Below the pieces are notes generated by a model. That model made no database searches. It was not told where the DNA came from and saw only the letters and a program-made list of their open reading frames with translations. Of a stretch of DNA of 64,000 nt, positions 50,210-58,408 are shown piece by piece. The DNA lies in assembly GCA_018223125.1 (NCBI GenBank), contig JAAEZA010000005.1:56566-120565 (forward strand), given 5' to 3'. Each line of letters begins with the position of its first letter. Position 1 is the stretch's first letter. This DNA is from Paracoccaceae bacterium (GTDB lineage: Bacteria > Pseudomonadota > Alphaproteobacteria > Rhodobacterales > Rhodobacteraceae). The position numbers and the translations under genes were made by a program.

Positions 50210-51889
50210 TCAGCGCCCTACCGGCATTTTGCCCACCGGCCACTTCATCCGGTACCCGAACAGAACTTCTTGTGACGTCCCTGCTTCCAGGTCCAGATCC
50301 CAGACCAGAACCCCGCGTTTGCCATCGCGGTTCAACTCGTCCGGCGCAGGGGTGGCTTGCAGGCGGATGTCCAGATCTTCATCCTCGGACGTGGGCACCA
50401 CATCCAGCAGTTTGACCGGCATGTTATAATCCAGCGCGGAATACAGCGTCGTCCTGTAGGACTGGTTGATCTCGGACTTGGACGCGATGAAGCCGCTGTC
50501 CCCTTCGGCGACCCCCAGAACATCCCGTTGCAGGCGGATTCCATACAGCGGGCCCAGCCCGATCGGTTCCGTCTGGCCGGGGCTGAGCCGTGGCAGATAC
50601 GTGGTGCCAATTGGCGTACCATCGCGGGATAAATCCACCTGACCGGCAAGCAGGATCGCGCCTGTATCATTCTCCAGATCAGTATAAAGGAACGCATTCT
50701 CGTCCCGTGCCGCATTCGCCATAGCGTAAAGATCGGCAGGGAAAACCAGCGTATCGATGTTAAAGGTGCTTGTCGCCGAGCCCCAGTCCAGACTGTGACC
50801 GCCACCGAGATCGAACAGGAGCGTTTGTCCCGCGAAACTTGCGCCAGCGGGTTCCTCGGCCACTTCGGCCATTGGCGCAGGGGCGGGCGCATCCAAACGC
50901 ATGGCACCACTGTCGTATTCGGCCCTGACAGAGGCAGACTTACGAGCCTGCACTTCATCCACCAAACGTTTCAGATCGGGGTAGGGAATAACTGTTCCCG
51001 TGCTGTCCCTCAGGTTGGCTGTAGACAAGGTGATCCTGACATTATCCCAGTTGTGGAGCGGCTTTTCCCCTTCCCGAAACACCGAGACTTTTGCCGAACG
51101 GTGCAGTTCGAGCGTACCCTTTGCGCCGGTTTGGGTGAGGTCTGCACTGTAGGTGGGTTGCCAGTAAGCGGGTTGGAGGTTGTCATATTCTACCGTTACA
51201 GATTGGGGTTCGCTCACTTCGATCCGCGTGGTTATCTGGCGGATCTGTTCGTGGCTCCGGGGCTGTAAACGCTCTACAATCTCTTCCGCATGGGCAAGGT
51301 CATCCTGCAAAGCCTTTCTTTGCGGCTCCATGGATTCCAGTTCCGTCTTGATCGCGGCAATACGCTGTTGGGCGGTCCGTGCGGTTTCTCCGATGGCGTC
51401 GGCAACAGCAGTAAGCTGGTCCGCCTGTATCGCGGCCTGCTGGCCTGCCAGTCCGGACTCGGCGGTGCTGCGCACCAGTTTCAGTTTCAATTCAGCCGCC
51501 AGCAGAGACGCCTGATTTTCCTCATAACTTTCCTCAAACGCCCGCAGGGTCGCGCGTGCCTTGTCACGTGCATCAATCGCAACCTGCAAACCGGCAGATG
51601 GCGCGCGGCGAACGGGCGGTGCATGGAAGTTTGCAGCGGATTGCGAGATTACGCGGATACCGTTGGCCCCAATAAAATCCACGTCAGGCACTGCGCTTTC
51701 GTAACCGCCAAACGGCAGGTGAGCGATCAGGCTGTGCGTTCCGGGGCTGAGGGTAACTGGTGCAGAATACGTAATTATTCCGCCCTGACCCGTGATCAGG
51801 GCCTCTGTCACCTTTGTGTTCAGGACAAGCGTGTCAGCAAAGGCAGGTAAAGCTGTTGTTGCAAACAATGCTGCTAAAATCGGTTTCAT
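50210..51889 (-). CDS. MuiA-family (DUF4139/DUF4140) secreted protein
   Basis: The 559-residue protein has a signal peptide, an N-terminal DUF4140 domain (TEALITGQGGIITYSAPVTL), a long coiled coil (about 125-225, rich in Ala/Gln/Glu) and a C-terminal DUF4139 beta domain (VEYDNLQPAYWQPTYSADL). Members are named after a mucoidy inhibitor and are conserved in many bacteria and eukaryotes without a proven activity. The location is probably periplasmic. Confidence 0.88.
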   Translation of the reverse strand: MKPILAALFATTALPAFADTLVLNTKVTEALITGQGGIITYSAPVTLSPGTHSLIAHLPFGGYESAVPDVDFIGANGIRVISQSAANFHAPPVRRAPSAGLQVAIDARDKARATLRAFEESYEENQASLLAAELKLKLVRSTAESGLAGQQAAIQADQLTAVADAIGETARTAQQRIAAIKTELESMEPQRKALQDDLAHAEEIVERLQPRSHEQIRQITTRIEVSEPQSVTVEYDNLQPAYWQPTYSADLTQTGAKGTLELHRSAKVSVFREGEKPLHNWDNVRITLSTANLRDSTGTVIPYPDLKRLVDEVQARKSASVRAEYDSGAMRLDAPAPAPMAEVAEEPAGASFAGQTLLFDLGGGHSLDWGSATSTFNIDTLVFPADLYAMANAARDENAFLYTDLENDTGAILLAGQVDLSRDGTPIGTTYLPRLSPGQTEPIGLGPLYGIRLQRDVLGVAEGDSGFIASKSEINQSYRTTLYSALDYNMPVKLLDVVPTSEDEDLDIRLQATPAPDELNRDGKRGVLVWDLDLEAGTSQEVLFGYRMKWPVGKMPVGR

Positions 51890-51993
51890 GTCAAATCCCG
51901 TTGGTTGAGGTGTTTGTTATCCAATCTATGCTGGTGAAAGGGAAACTCAAGCCGCGGGGCTGAATTGGGCTGCACAGCTGTGAACAAAAAAGA

Positions 51994-52016
51994 CCCCGCC
52001 TGTGGGGCAGGCGGGG
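51994..52016 (-). terminator. Terminator of the small secreted protein at 52048
   Basis: CCCCGCCTG and CAGGCGGGG arms with a 5-base loop, followed on the minus strand by TCTTTTTTG. Confidence 0.9.
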
Positions 52017-52047
52017 CAAGACTGTCAAAGGCAGTGGGCGGAAGTCA

Positions 52048-52410
52048 TCAGTTGCGCAGGGTGCCAATCACAAAGCAGCTGCCATGCGCGCCCCGGGCCG
52101 CGTTACAGCTGGCAAGCGCGGTTTTACGGGCCAGCTTAAGATCGGTGGAAGAAGAGGCTGCCACGGTGACTTCAGGACCAGGCTGGTCACAATCCAGTTT
52201 CTTGGCCGATCGAACACGCGGAGCCGCATAAACTGTGAACGCTGGTTTTGTTACGGATTCTGCAGCCAGTTCGGAAATCTCTTTCGCGCACAGACCTTTG
52301 GGCACTGTGAGGTAAAGCTTGTCACGAGAGGCAGCTTGTACACCAGAAACTGGCATAGCGAGAACGGACGCAGCCACGGCTGCGAAAGCTGTGAAACGAT
52401 ATACGTTCAT
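52048..52410 (-). CDS. Hypothetical small secreted protein
   Basis: The 120-residue product has a signal peptide (cleaved near SGVQAA) and three cysteines, C42 (KGLCAKE), C74 (KLDCDQP) and C101, with a fourth at C111 (AHGSCFVIG). That gives two potential disulphides. I do not recognise the family. Upstream in-frame codons to 52590 lack a ribosome site and dilute the signal peptide. A good terminator follows the gene, so it is a single-gene unit. Confidence 0.65.
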   Translation of the reverse strand: MNVYRFTAFAAVAASVLAMPVSGVQAASRDKLYLTVPKGLCAKEISELAAESVTKPAFTVYAAPRVRSAKKLDCDQPGPEVTVAASSSTDLKLARKTALASCNAARGAHGSCFVIGTLRN

Positions 52411-52659
52411 TTTCGGTTTTTCCTGAGATAAATCGGAGAGCAATCCGTTAATTCCTGTCGCTTCCGATTGCGTTGAATTACGCAAAAAACGTGTTTCAGA
52501 CAAGAAAATTATAGGCATCGGTTCCCAAGACCGGAAGGCAATGTTTTTGTTCCAAATTTGTCGTGATCGCTTTGAAACATAGGGTTTCAAGGCCGAATCT
52601 GCGCAACAGTATGTGTCTTTTCTGATACATTCTGGGGTTCGAGGGGTGGAAAAGCCCGT

Positions 52660-52697
52660 AAAAAAGCCCCCCGAACCGTTAAGGCACGAGGGGCTGG
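52660..52697 (-). terminator. Terminator downstream of asd
   Basis: On the minus strand AGCCCC pairs with GGGGCT in a stem extended by imperfect pairs, followed by TTTTTTA. Confidence 0.75.
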
Positions 52698-52722
52698 AAT
52701 TCAGCCATACAAGGCGAAGGCG

Positions 52723-53745
52723 TTACCCTTTTTTCAGGACACGACGGCCCAGCAGTTCCGCGATCTGGACTGCGTTCAGTGCAGCGCCCTTGCGCAGGTT
52801 GTCAGACACACACCACAGGTTGATGCCATTGTCGATTGTCGCGTCCTGACGGATACGAGAGATATAGGTTGCAAACTCTCCGACACATTCTTTGGGTGTG
52901 ACGTATCCGCCGTCTTCGCGTTTATCCACAACCATAATGCCGGGCGCTTCACGCAGGATTTCGCGGGCTTCGTCTTCGTCAAGATAGTCTTCGAATTCGA
53001 TGTTGATCGATTCAGAGTGGCCCACGAACACCGGAACACGCACACAGGTTGCTGTTACCTTGATTGCCGGATCGACGATCTTTTTGGTTTCGGCAACCAT
53101 TTTCCATTCTTCCTTGGTATCGCCGGAATCCATAAACACGTCGATGTGCGGGATAACGTTGAATGCGATCTCTTTGGGATAGACGGAAGGTTCAACTTCC
53201 TGACCGGGAACATACATGCCCTTGGTCTGGTTCCACAGCTCGTCCATCGCTTCCTTACCGGAACCGGATACGGACTGGTAGGTAGAGACAACCACCCGTT
53301 TGATCTTTGCACGGTCGTGCAGCGGCTTCAGCGCCACAACCATCTGTGCGGTGGAACAGTTCGGGTTGGCGATGATATTCTTCTTGGAATACTGCTCGAT
53401 GTCGTCCGGATTACATTCCGGCACGATCAGCGGCACGTCAGGGTCGTAGCGGTAGAGCGACGAGTTGTCGATGACCACGCAACCGGCTTTTGCAGCAACT
53501 GGCGCGTATTGTTTGGTCGCTTCGGAGCCTACAGCAAACAGGGCGATATCCCAGCCGGTGAAGTCGAAAGTGTCCAGGTCTTCCGTCTTAACCGTCTTGT
53601 CGCCAAAGCTGCACTCCGTTCCCTTGCTCTTGCGTGATGCAAGAACGGCAAGTTCGTCTACGGGGAACTGGCGCTCGGCCAGAATATTCAGCATTTCGCG
53701 GCCCACATTGCCAGTGGCGCCTACGACAACAACACGGTAGCCCAT
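52723..53745 (-). CDS. asd: Aspartate-semialdehyde dehydrogenase
   Basis: The 340-residue enzyme reduces aspartyl phosphate to aspartate semialdehyde, the branch point for lysine, threonine, methionine, diaminopimelate and ectoine. The N-terminal VVVGATGNVGREML binds NADP; the catalytic cysteine is in NPNCSTAQMV and the histidine in VFVGHSESINIEFE. GGAG lies before the ATG at 53745. It supplies the EctB substrate, though unlinked from the ect operon. Confidence 0.96.
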   Translation of the reverse strand: MGYRVVVVGATGNVGREMLNILAERQFPVDELAVLASRKSKGTECSFGDKTVKTEDLDTFDFTGWDIALFAVGSEATKQYAPVAAKAGCVVIDNSSLYRYDPDVPLIVPECNPDDIEQYSKKNIIANPNCSTAQMVVALKPLHDRAKIKRVVVSTYQSVSGSGKEAMDELWNQTKGMYVPGQEVEPSVYPKEIAFNVIPHIDVFMDSGDTKEEWKMVAETKKIVDPAIKVTATCVRVPVFVGHSESINIEFEDYLDEDEAREILREAPGIMVVDKREDGGYVTPKECVGEFATYISRIRQDATIDNGINLWCVSDNLRKGAALNAVQIAELLGRRVLKKG

Positions 53746-54336
53746 GTGTATATCTCCTAGGTTTTGACGCTGTGCCCCTGAACATTTGTCCTCTGGCGCA
53801 CATCGTACTTGGTTGGACAAGTCCCCGAAGGGACGCGGCCTCTTAACTGGAAAAGAGCTTAAGGGGAAGGGGCGGCGGGCTTTCTGCCGGCTTTACCGGC
53901 CGTTATCTGTCAAAAACGTGATATTTCCACACATGAAACCGTTAAAACGGTTCAAATTCCGGGATGTGCGGGATCGGATCTTACCGGCCCGGTCGGATTT
54001 TCGGCTGATTGCCTTGCTCCGCACTTTCGGGCAGGGCGCGATTTCGATGACAGGTAAAGGGCCGGTTGTAAACCGGAAGGCAGTAAACGACATCCCGAGG
54101 TCCGCCCCGAGGCGGTACGAAAGACACGTATGTGATTCGTGTTTTGCCCCAAAGGTTTAGCTCATCGCGGGTAGAATGCCTTTCGGGGATGCACAGCCCT
54201 GCGGTGTGCGCTGTGAAGATAGCTTCCTCCAAGCCTTCTGAATCCGGATTAATTCTTGCAGTGGGGGCTCTGTCTGCACAAGATGAAGGGTGGGAAAGAC
54301 CGGCAGCGGGACTGGATTATTTTGGTGGGGTAACAC
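53746..54336. other. Long intergenic region with palindromes upstream of asd
   Basis: About 590 bases have no convincing gene. Two inverted repeats are visible: AACCGTT-aa-AACGGTT at 53937-53952 and CCGGTT-gta-AACCGG at 54062-54076. The frames open here (for example 53786-54160) have no ribosome site or domain. The region may hold the asd control signals or an uncharted RNA. Confidence 0.5.
53937..53952. promoter_or_regulatory. Perfect palindrome upstream of asd
   Basis: AACCGTT and AACGGTT arms of 7 bp around a 2-base centre lie about 190 bases upstream of the asd ATG. The compact, symmetric form suggests a dimeric regulator site; no regulator can be named. Confidence 0.4.
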
Positions 54337-54423
54337 ATGACACTTCTATTTGCTGCGGCATTTGCAATGGGTCTGATTGCCGGCTTTGTGCTGCTGGCTC
54401 TGATGCTGGCGTTTTACGGCTGA
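54337..54423 (+). CDS. Candidate 28-residue transmembrane peptide
   Basis: A short frame begins ATG ACA CTT and encodes a single hydrophobic helix (MTLLFAAAFAMGLIAGFVLL and onward) ending in FYG. GGTGGGG lies at a good distance before the ATG. The composition (Leu, Ala, Gly, Phe only plus few polar residues) suits a membrane peptide. It could be a small membrane regulator, or a chance frame. Confidence 0.4.
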   Translation: MTLLFAAAFAMGLIAGFVLLALMLAFYG

Positions 54424-54501
54424 ACCGTTGCTCGGCGGGTTCGGCGCTGTTTCATGTGAAACGGCAAGGTAAAGGGATTCTTAGGTTTTTCGGGAAAGTC
54501 A

Positions 54502-54528
54502 GGCCGCTGGAGAAGGTCCGCAGCGGCC
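54502..54528 (-). terminator. Hairpin downstream of the SDR gene
   Basis: GGCCGCTG and CAGCGGCC are perfect 8-bp arms 10 bases after the stop at 54538. There is no long T-run, so it may be a weak or factor-assisted terminator. Confidence 0.5.
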
Positions 54529-54537
54529 CGATGCAGG

Positions 54538-55356
54538 TCAGCTCATGGCAGAGCCGAACAGGTTTGGTCCGGTGATGAGGTGTATGCCGCCGTCCAGTGG
54601 CAGGATCGCCCCTGTAACATAGGCGCCAGCTTTGGAGCACAAGAACAGGGACGCACCCTGTACATCAGATGGCGCGCCGATCCGGCCGAGTGGAACATCC
54701 CCGCCCACAGCTTTGGCCTGTTCTTCCTTCGCGGTCGCAAAGGCGGTCATTTTGGACTGGAACGGGCCAGGCGCCAGAGCGTTTACGGTGATGCGCTGGC
54801 CTGCCAGTTCCTTGCCCAGAATGGCCGTCATGTGGTGAACGGCGGATTTGGACGCGGAATAGCTGTAAGCTCCGTCCCCGAGCGGGTGTTTGCCCATCAC
54901 GGACCCGAGGTTCAGAACCCGCGCCGGATCTGCGTCACTGGCGGCTGCGTTCAGAAGCGGCAGCAGTTGCTGGGTCAGGTGGAACAGACCGGCCACATTG
55001 ACATTCATCACCTTTTCCCACGCGGAATGGGGGAACTGGCCCAGTGGCGCCCCCCAACTGATACCGGCGTTGTTTACAAGGATGTTCAATTCTTCGGTGC
55101 GCGATGTCACCTCGGCGACGATGGCGTCAATGCCTTCTTCGCTGGACACATCGCCTGAAAACGCCTCTACACTGCCCGCAGGATTTTTGTCGTTGATAGC
55201 GGCGGCGGTTTCTTCAACCTGATGCAGCTTGCGCGAGCAGATGATGACCCGTGCTCCGGCCTGTGCAAATCCTTCAGCCATCATGGCGCCGATACCGGAG
55301 CCGCCTCCGGTAATAAGCGCGGTCTTGCCCGACAGGCCGAATATCTCGTTAAGCAT
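54538..55356 (-). CDS. SDR family oxidoreductase
   Basis: The 272-residue classical short-chain dehydrogenase has TGGGSGIGAMMAEGF (cofactor glycine motif), NNAG, and the catalytic YSASK with an upstream serine in LGSVMG. It reduces or oxidises an alcohol/ketone pair; the substrate is unknown. It is divergent from a medium-chain dehydrogenase, with 112 bases between, so both may belong to one pathway. Confidence 0.88.
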   Translation of the reverse strand: MLNEIFGLSGKTALITGGGSGIGAMMAEGFAQAGARVIICSRKLHQVEETAAAINDKNPAGSVEAFSGDVSSEEGIDAIVAEVTSRTEELNILVNNAGISWGAPLGQFPHSAWEKVMNVNVAGLFHLTQQLLPLLNAAASDADPARVLNLGSVMGKHPLGDGAYSYSASKSAVHHMTAILGKELAGQRITVNALAPGPFQSKMTAFATAKEEQAKAVGGDVPLGRIGAPSDVQGASLFLCSKAGAYVTGAILPLDGGIHLITGPNLFGSAMS

Positions 55357-55468
55357 GTTGTTCTCTTCCCTAGTTGCCGTAGCGTGTATGTTGACAGCTT
55401 AGGCGCTGGGCAGTTGTGATGCCAAGCAAATTGCCGCCCCGACGCGGCGTCACAGTTAGGAGCCCACC

Positions 55469-56494
55469 ATGAGCGAACTGCCAGAACAGACGTTTTCGAT
55501 TATTCAGAAGCTGGAGGGCTATTCGGGGAAATCCGAAGGTCCGGCGATTTCCGACGCCTCGCTTTACCTTGAAGAGGCGACACTGCCGATGCCCGAACCT
55601 GCCGCGGGACAGGTGTTGATCAAGCTGCGTCTGGCTTCGGTTAACCCGTCCGATCTGCACTTTATCAAGGGCGAATACGGGCAGCCTTGCGTTAAAGGCG
55701 CACCAGCCGGATTTGAAGGCTGCGGAGATGTCGTGGCTGCGGGTGCCGGTGCCGAGGGGCTGGTCGGGAAACGGGTTGCTTTCGTGGCGGCAGGGTCCGG
55801 TGCATGGTCTGAATATTGCGTGACGAATGCGGCGATGTGTATCCCGTTACATCCCGCAGTGAAGGACGAAGATGGCGCAGCGCAGATCGTCAACCCGCTG
55901 ACTGCGATAGCGATGGTGGTTATTGCCGAAAAACACGGGGACTGTTTTGTGATGTCCGCAGCAGCAAGCCAGCTTGGCAAATTGATGATCGGGCTGGCGC
56001 GGGACAAGGGACTAAAGACGATCTGTCTGGTGCGCCGGATGGACAGCGCCGATGCACTGCGGGAACTGGGGGCGACAGAGGTTCTGGACGTAACGGCTGA
56101 TGATTTCGAAACGCAGTTTGCAGCAGCCAGCCGCACATTAAAGCCTCGTGTATTTCTTGACGCTGTGACGGATTCTATTTCCGAAAAGGTGTTTGTTGCG
56201 ATGCCAAACAACGCCCGTTGGGTAACCTATGGCAAACTGAATCCCGAACTGTTCCCGATGACTCAGATGGGGCAGTTGATCTTCCAGTCCAAAGTGATCG
56301 AAGGTTTCTGGCTGACCCGCTGGATGCAGGACAACGGTGCGTTGATGGCGGATCTGGCAAAAGAGGTTCAGACCCGTTTTGCTGACGGGCGCTGGTCCAC
56401 GGATGTGGCGACCTATCTGCCTTTGCGGGATGTCGTATCCGGTCTGGCTGCGGCGACACAGATCAAAGACGGCAAGATCATGATCAAGCCGTAG
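55469..56494 (+). CDS. Medium-chain zinc-type alcohol dehydrogenase-like protein (MDR)
   Basis: The 341-residue MDR protein has an N-terminal GroES-like domain (SVNPSDLHFIKGEYG) and a C-terminal Rossmann domain (MSAAASQLGKLMIGLARDKG). The catalytic zinc cysteine and the structural four-cysteine lobe of true alcohol dehydrogenases are absent, so it is closer to quinone-oxidoreductase or enoyl-reductase types. TAGGAG precedes the ATG. Confidence 0.85.
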   Translation: MSELPEQTFSIIQKLEGYSGKSEGPAISDASLYLEEATLPMPEPAAGQVLIKLRLASVNPSDLHFIKGEYGQPCVKGAPAGFEGCGDVVAAGAGAEGLVGKRVAFVAAGSGAWSEYCVTNAAMCIPLHPAVKDEDGAAQIVNPLTAIAMVVIAEKHGDCFVMSAAASQLGKLMIGLARDKGLKTICLVRRMDSADALRELGATEVLDVTADDFETQFAAASRTLKPRVFLDAVTDSISEKVFVAMPNNARWVTYGKLNPELFPMTQMGQLIFQSKVIEGFWLTRWMQDNGALMADLAKEVQTRFADGRWSTDVATYLPLRDVVSGLAAATQIKDGKIMIKP

Positions 56495-56511
56495 GGCGTG
56501 ATGAAAAAATA

Positions 56512-56543
56512 TTGGCGGGACGACGCAAAGATCGTCCCGCCAA
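56512..56543 (-). terminator. Terminator of the DUF2147 gene
   Basis: TTGGCGGGACGA and TCGTCCCGCCAA are perfect 12-bp arms around an 8-base loop. On the minus strand it is followed by TATTTTTTC, which suits termination of the gene at 56644. Confidence 0.85.
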
Positions 56544-56643
56544 ACCCCTTTCGGGGCGGCCTTTCAGGCCTTCCGCCGAGGTTCACAACCCGAAACCATT
56601 TCCTCCCAGAACGGTTGGGGGAGCGCTGCGGCGAAACTGAATT

Positions 56644-57045
56644 TTAAAACCGGCTCCAGACCTGCCCGTCGCAGACACCACCTTTGCAGCCGGTTACGTG
56701 AAGGGTGCTGCCCCTGAGTTTCATAGATGCCTTAGCTTTGACGTTCAGCAGCGGAACAACGACCGTTCCGTTTTTGTAATCGCCATTGCCCAAAGGCTCT
56801 ACCCCCCAGAAAAGCTCTTTTCCTACGTGCTTTGTTTTAACCTCTTTTCCGTTCGAATCAAACGCCCGGATCACGGTTCCACAAAGTTTGTCGCCGCACT
56901 GGCGAATCCGGATATGCGAGATCAGGTTTTTCCGGTCCGGTTCAGTACGCCAGACGCCCAACACCGGGTCATTGGCAGCCGCCGGAATGGTGGTTGCTAG
57001 GACGGATAACAGGGCAACAAACAGGGTATGAACGGGATTGTTCAT
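56644..57045 (-). CDS. DUF2147 family secreted protein
   Basis: The 133-residue product has a signal peptide (cleaved near AAAN) followed by the DUF2147 lipocalin-like beta domain: GVWRTEPDRKNLISHIRIRQCGDKLCGTVIRA has the family's paired cysteines, and a second cysteine pair is at the C-terminus. Members are periplasmic and of unknown role. It is a single-gene unit. Confidence 0.85.
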   Translation of the reverse strand: MNNPVHTLFVALLSVLATTIPAAANDPVLGVWRTEPDRKNLISHIRIRQCGDKLCGTVIRAFDSNGKEVKTKHVGKELFWGVEPLGNGDYKNGTVVVPLLNVKAKASMKLRGSTLHVTGCKGGVCDGQVWSRF

Positions 57046-57190
57046 GGCAAACTCTCTGACAGAAAGATCGCTTGCGCAGATCGTGTTTTGATCTGCGGGC
57101 AGTGTGTTTTTACGCGATTCCTTAAGTCAGGACAAATCACTTAATATTACACAAGCCCTTGGTGGCATCGTATTAAATTGTTTTATTGCA

Positions 57191-57241
57191 GGGGCTTGCC
57201 GCCCCCGCGCCCCCGCGGATATTTTCAGAAAATGGATGGGG
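57191..57241 (+). repeat. Intergenic GGATATTT element, copy B
   Basis: A GGGGCTTGCCGCCCCC hairpin is followed by CCCCGCGGATATTTTCAG and AAAATGGA, matching copy A at 43324 in order and orientation. It directly abuts the 3' end of the minus-strand hydrolase gene. Confidence 0.6.
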
Positions 57242-58045
57242 TTACGACAGGAGCGCCCGTGTCAGCGCTGAGTCTGCATCGCTGAGCGGAGCAATCACAG
57301 AGAAGTGGTGCTGGTCCGGCGCGTAGACGTCTTTCGCTTTGATACCGGCGCGGGACCATGTCTCTGCGATCAGGCGGTTTTGTCTCAGGAACTCCGGCCG
57401 TTCCGCCGCGCCGACCCAGAAGGTGATAGAGCAATCGGGAACGGCATCGAGCAAGGCCGGACTCTCGGCTTTGGCCTCGGCCACGTCCAGTTTGAGTGTG
57501 TCGTTCATTTCGGTTTCAACCAGCGGGCGTAAATCGTGCAGGCCGGAAATGGAAATCGTATGGGCGATTCGTTTTTGCACCGCGTCAGGCAGGCCGCTGT
57601 TGGTGCAATTCATTCGCGTAACCAGATGCCCGCCGGCGGAATGTCCGGTCAGGCGCAGGGGGCCGGTTGTGATGGCGGCAATCGCCGTTACGGCAGTAGC
57701 GATTTCCTGCGTTATTTCACTGATGCGCGCTTCGGGGGCCAGCGTGTAGCCTGGAAAGGCGACAGACCAGCCCTGCGCCAGGGGGCCGGCAGCAAGGTGG
57801 GACCAATAGTTTTTGTCAAGCTGGTGCCAGTAGCCGCCATGGACAAAAATCACCGTACCTTTGGACGGGCCTTCGGGGTGGAACAGATCGAACAGGTTGC
57901 GCGGTTTGGGGCCATAGGCGCGATCCAGCGTGGCATTGGTTTGCGTGGCGCGGAAGGCGGCGGCGTTTTTTGGCCATTCTTCCAGATAATCGGCAGCCCC
58001 TTCGATATAGGCGCCGTTGGCGAAAGCATCGTTCCAGTCAATCAT
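57242..58045 (-). CDS. Alpha/beta hydrolase, kynurenine-formamidase-like
   Basis: The 267-residue hydrolase carries VIFVHGGYW, the oxyanion-hole signature seen in BNA7/AFMID kynurenine formamidases, and the nucleophile in LTGHSAGGH. The acid and histidine are near the C-terminus (DQHHFSV). It may hydrolyse N-formylkynurenine or another amide or ester; no other tryptophan-breakdown gene is in the window, so the substrate is open. The ATG at 58045 follows a GGAG-like stretch. Confidence 0.82.
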   Translation of the reverse strand: MIDWNDAFANGAYIEGAADYLEEWPKNAAAFRATQTNATLDRAYGPKPRNLFDLFHPEGPSKGTVIFVHGGYWHQLDKNYWSHLAAGPLAQGWSVAFPGYTLAPEARISEITQEIATAVTAIAAITTGPLRLTGHSAGGHLVTRMNCTNSGLPDAVQKRIAHTISISGLHDLRPLVETEMNDTLKLDVAEAKAESPALLDAVPDCSITFWVGAAERPEFLRQNRLIAETWSRAGIKAKDVYAPDQHHFSVIAPLSDADSALTRALLS

Positions 58046-58166
58046 GTGAATTCTCCTGTTGCGCAACATTGAACATGGATCGAATGAAATGGAAACCGTG
58101 TCATTGACGCCGCGCCCGTTTCGGGTGAATTTCCCGTGAAGTTCAAGTCAGCGAAAGGCCCATGTC

Positions 58167-58403
58167 GTGAACACTGTTTTTGTCCAGATCCGATGCAAAC
58201 CCGGTTCGACCTATCAGGTTGCAGATGAAATCGCCTTGCGGGAAAATTACGCCGAGCTGCATTCCACCAGTGGCGATTGGGATTTGCTGCTGAAGCTCTA
58301 TATCCCCGAAGGCGAGGATACGGGCCGGTTTATCAATGATTACATTCTGGACATTGAAGGGATCGAGCGGACCCACACCATCCTGACCTTCAAAGCGTTC
58401 TGA
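58167..58403 (+). CDS. Stand-alone Lrp/AsnC ligand-binding (RAM) domain protein
   Basis: The 78-residue product is only the RAM domain of Lrp/AsnC regulators (MNTVFVQIRCKPG, then TSGDWDLLLKL, ending RTHTILTFKAF) without the helix-turn-helix. Such proteins form oligomers that bind amino acids and may modulate full-length Lrp proteins. It starts at GTG. Confidence 0.85.
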   Translation: MNTVFVQIRCKPGSTYQVADEIALRENYAELHSTSGDWDLLLKLYIPEGEDTGRFINDYILDIEGIERTHTILTFKAF

Positions 58404-58408
58404 GCGGG

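Noticed and set aside
53786..54160. A plus-strand frame of 124 codons upstream of asd
   Set aside because: No ribosome site, no domain, strongly basic and irregular composition; kept as intergenic.
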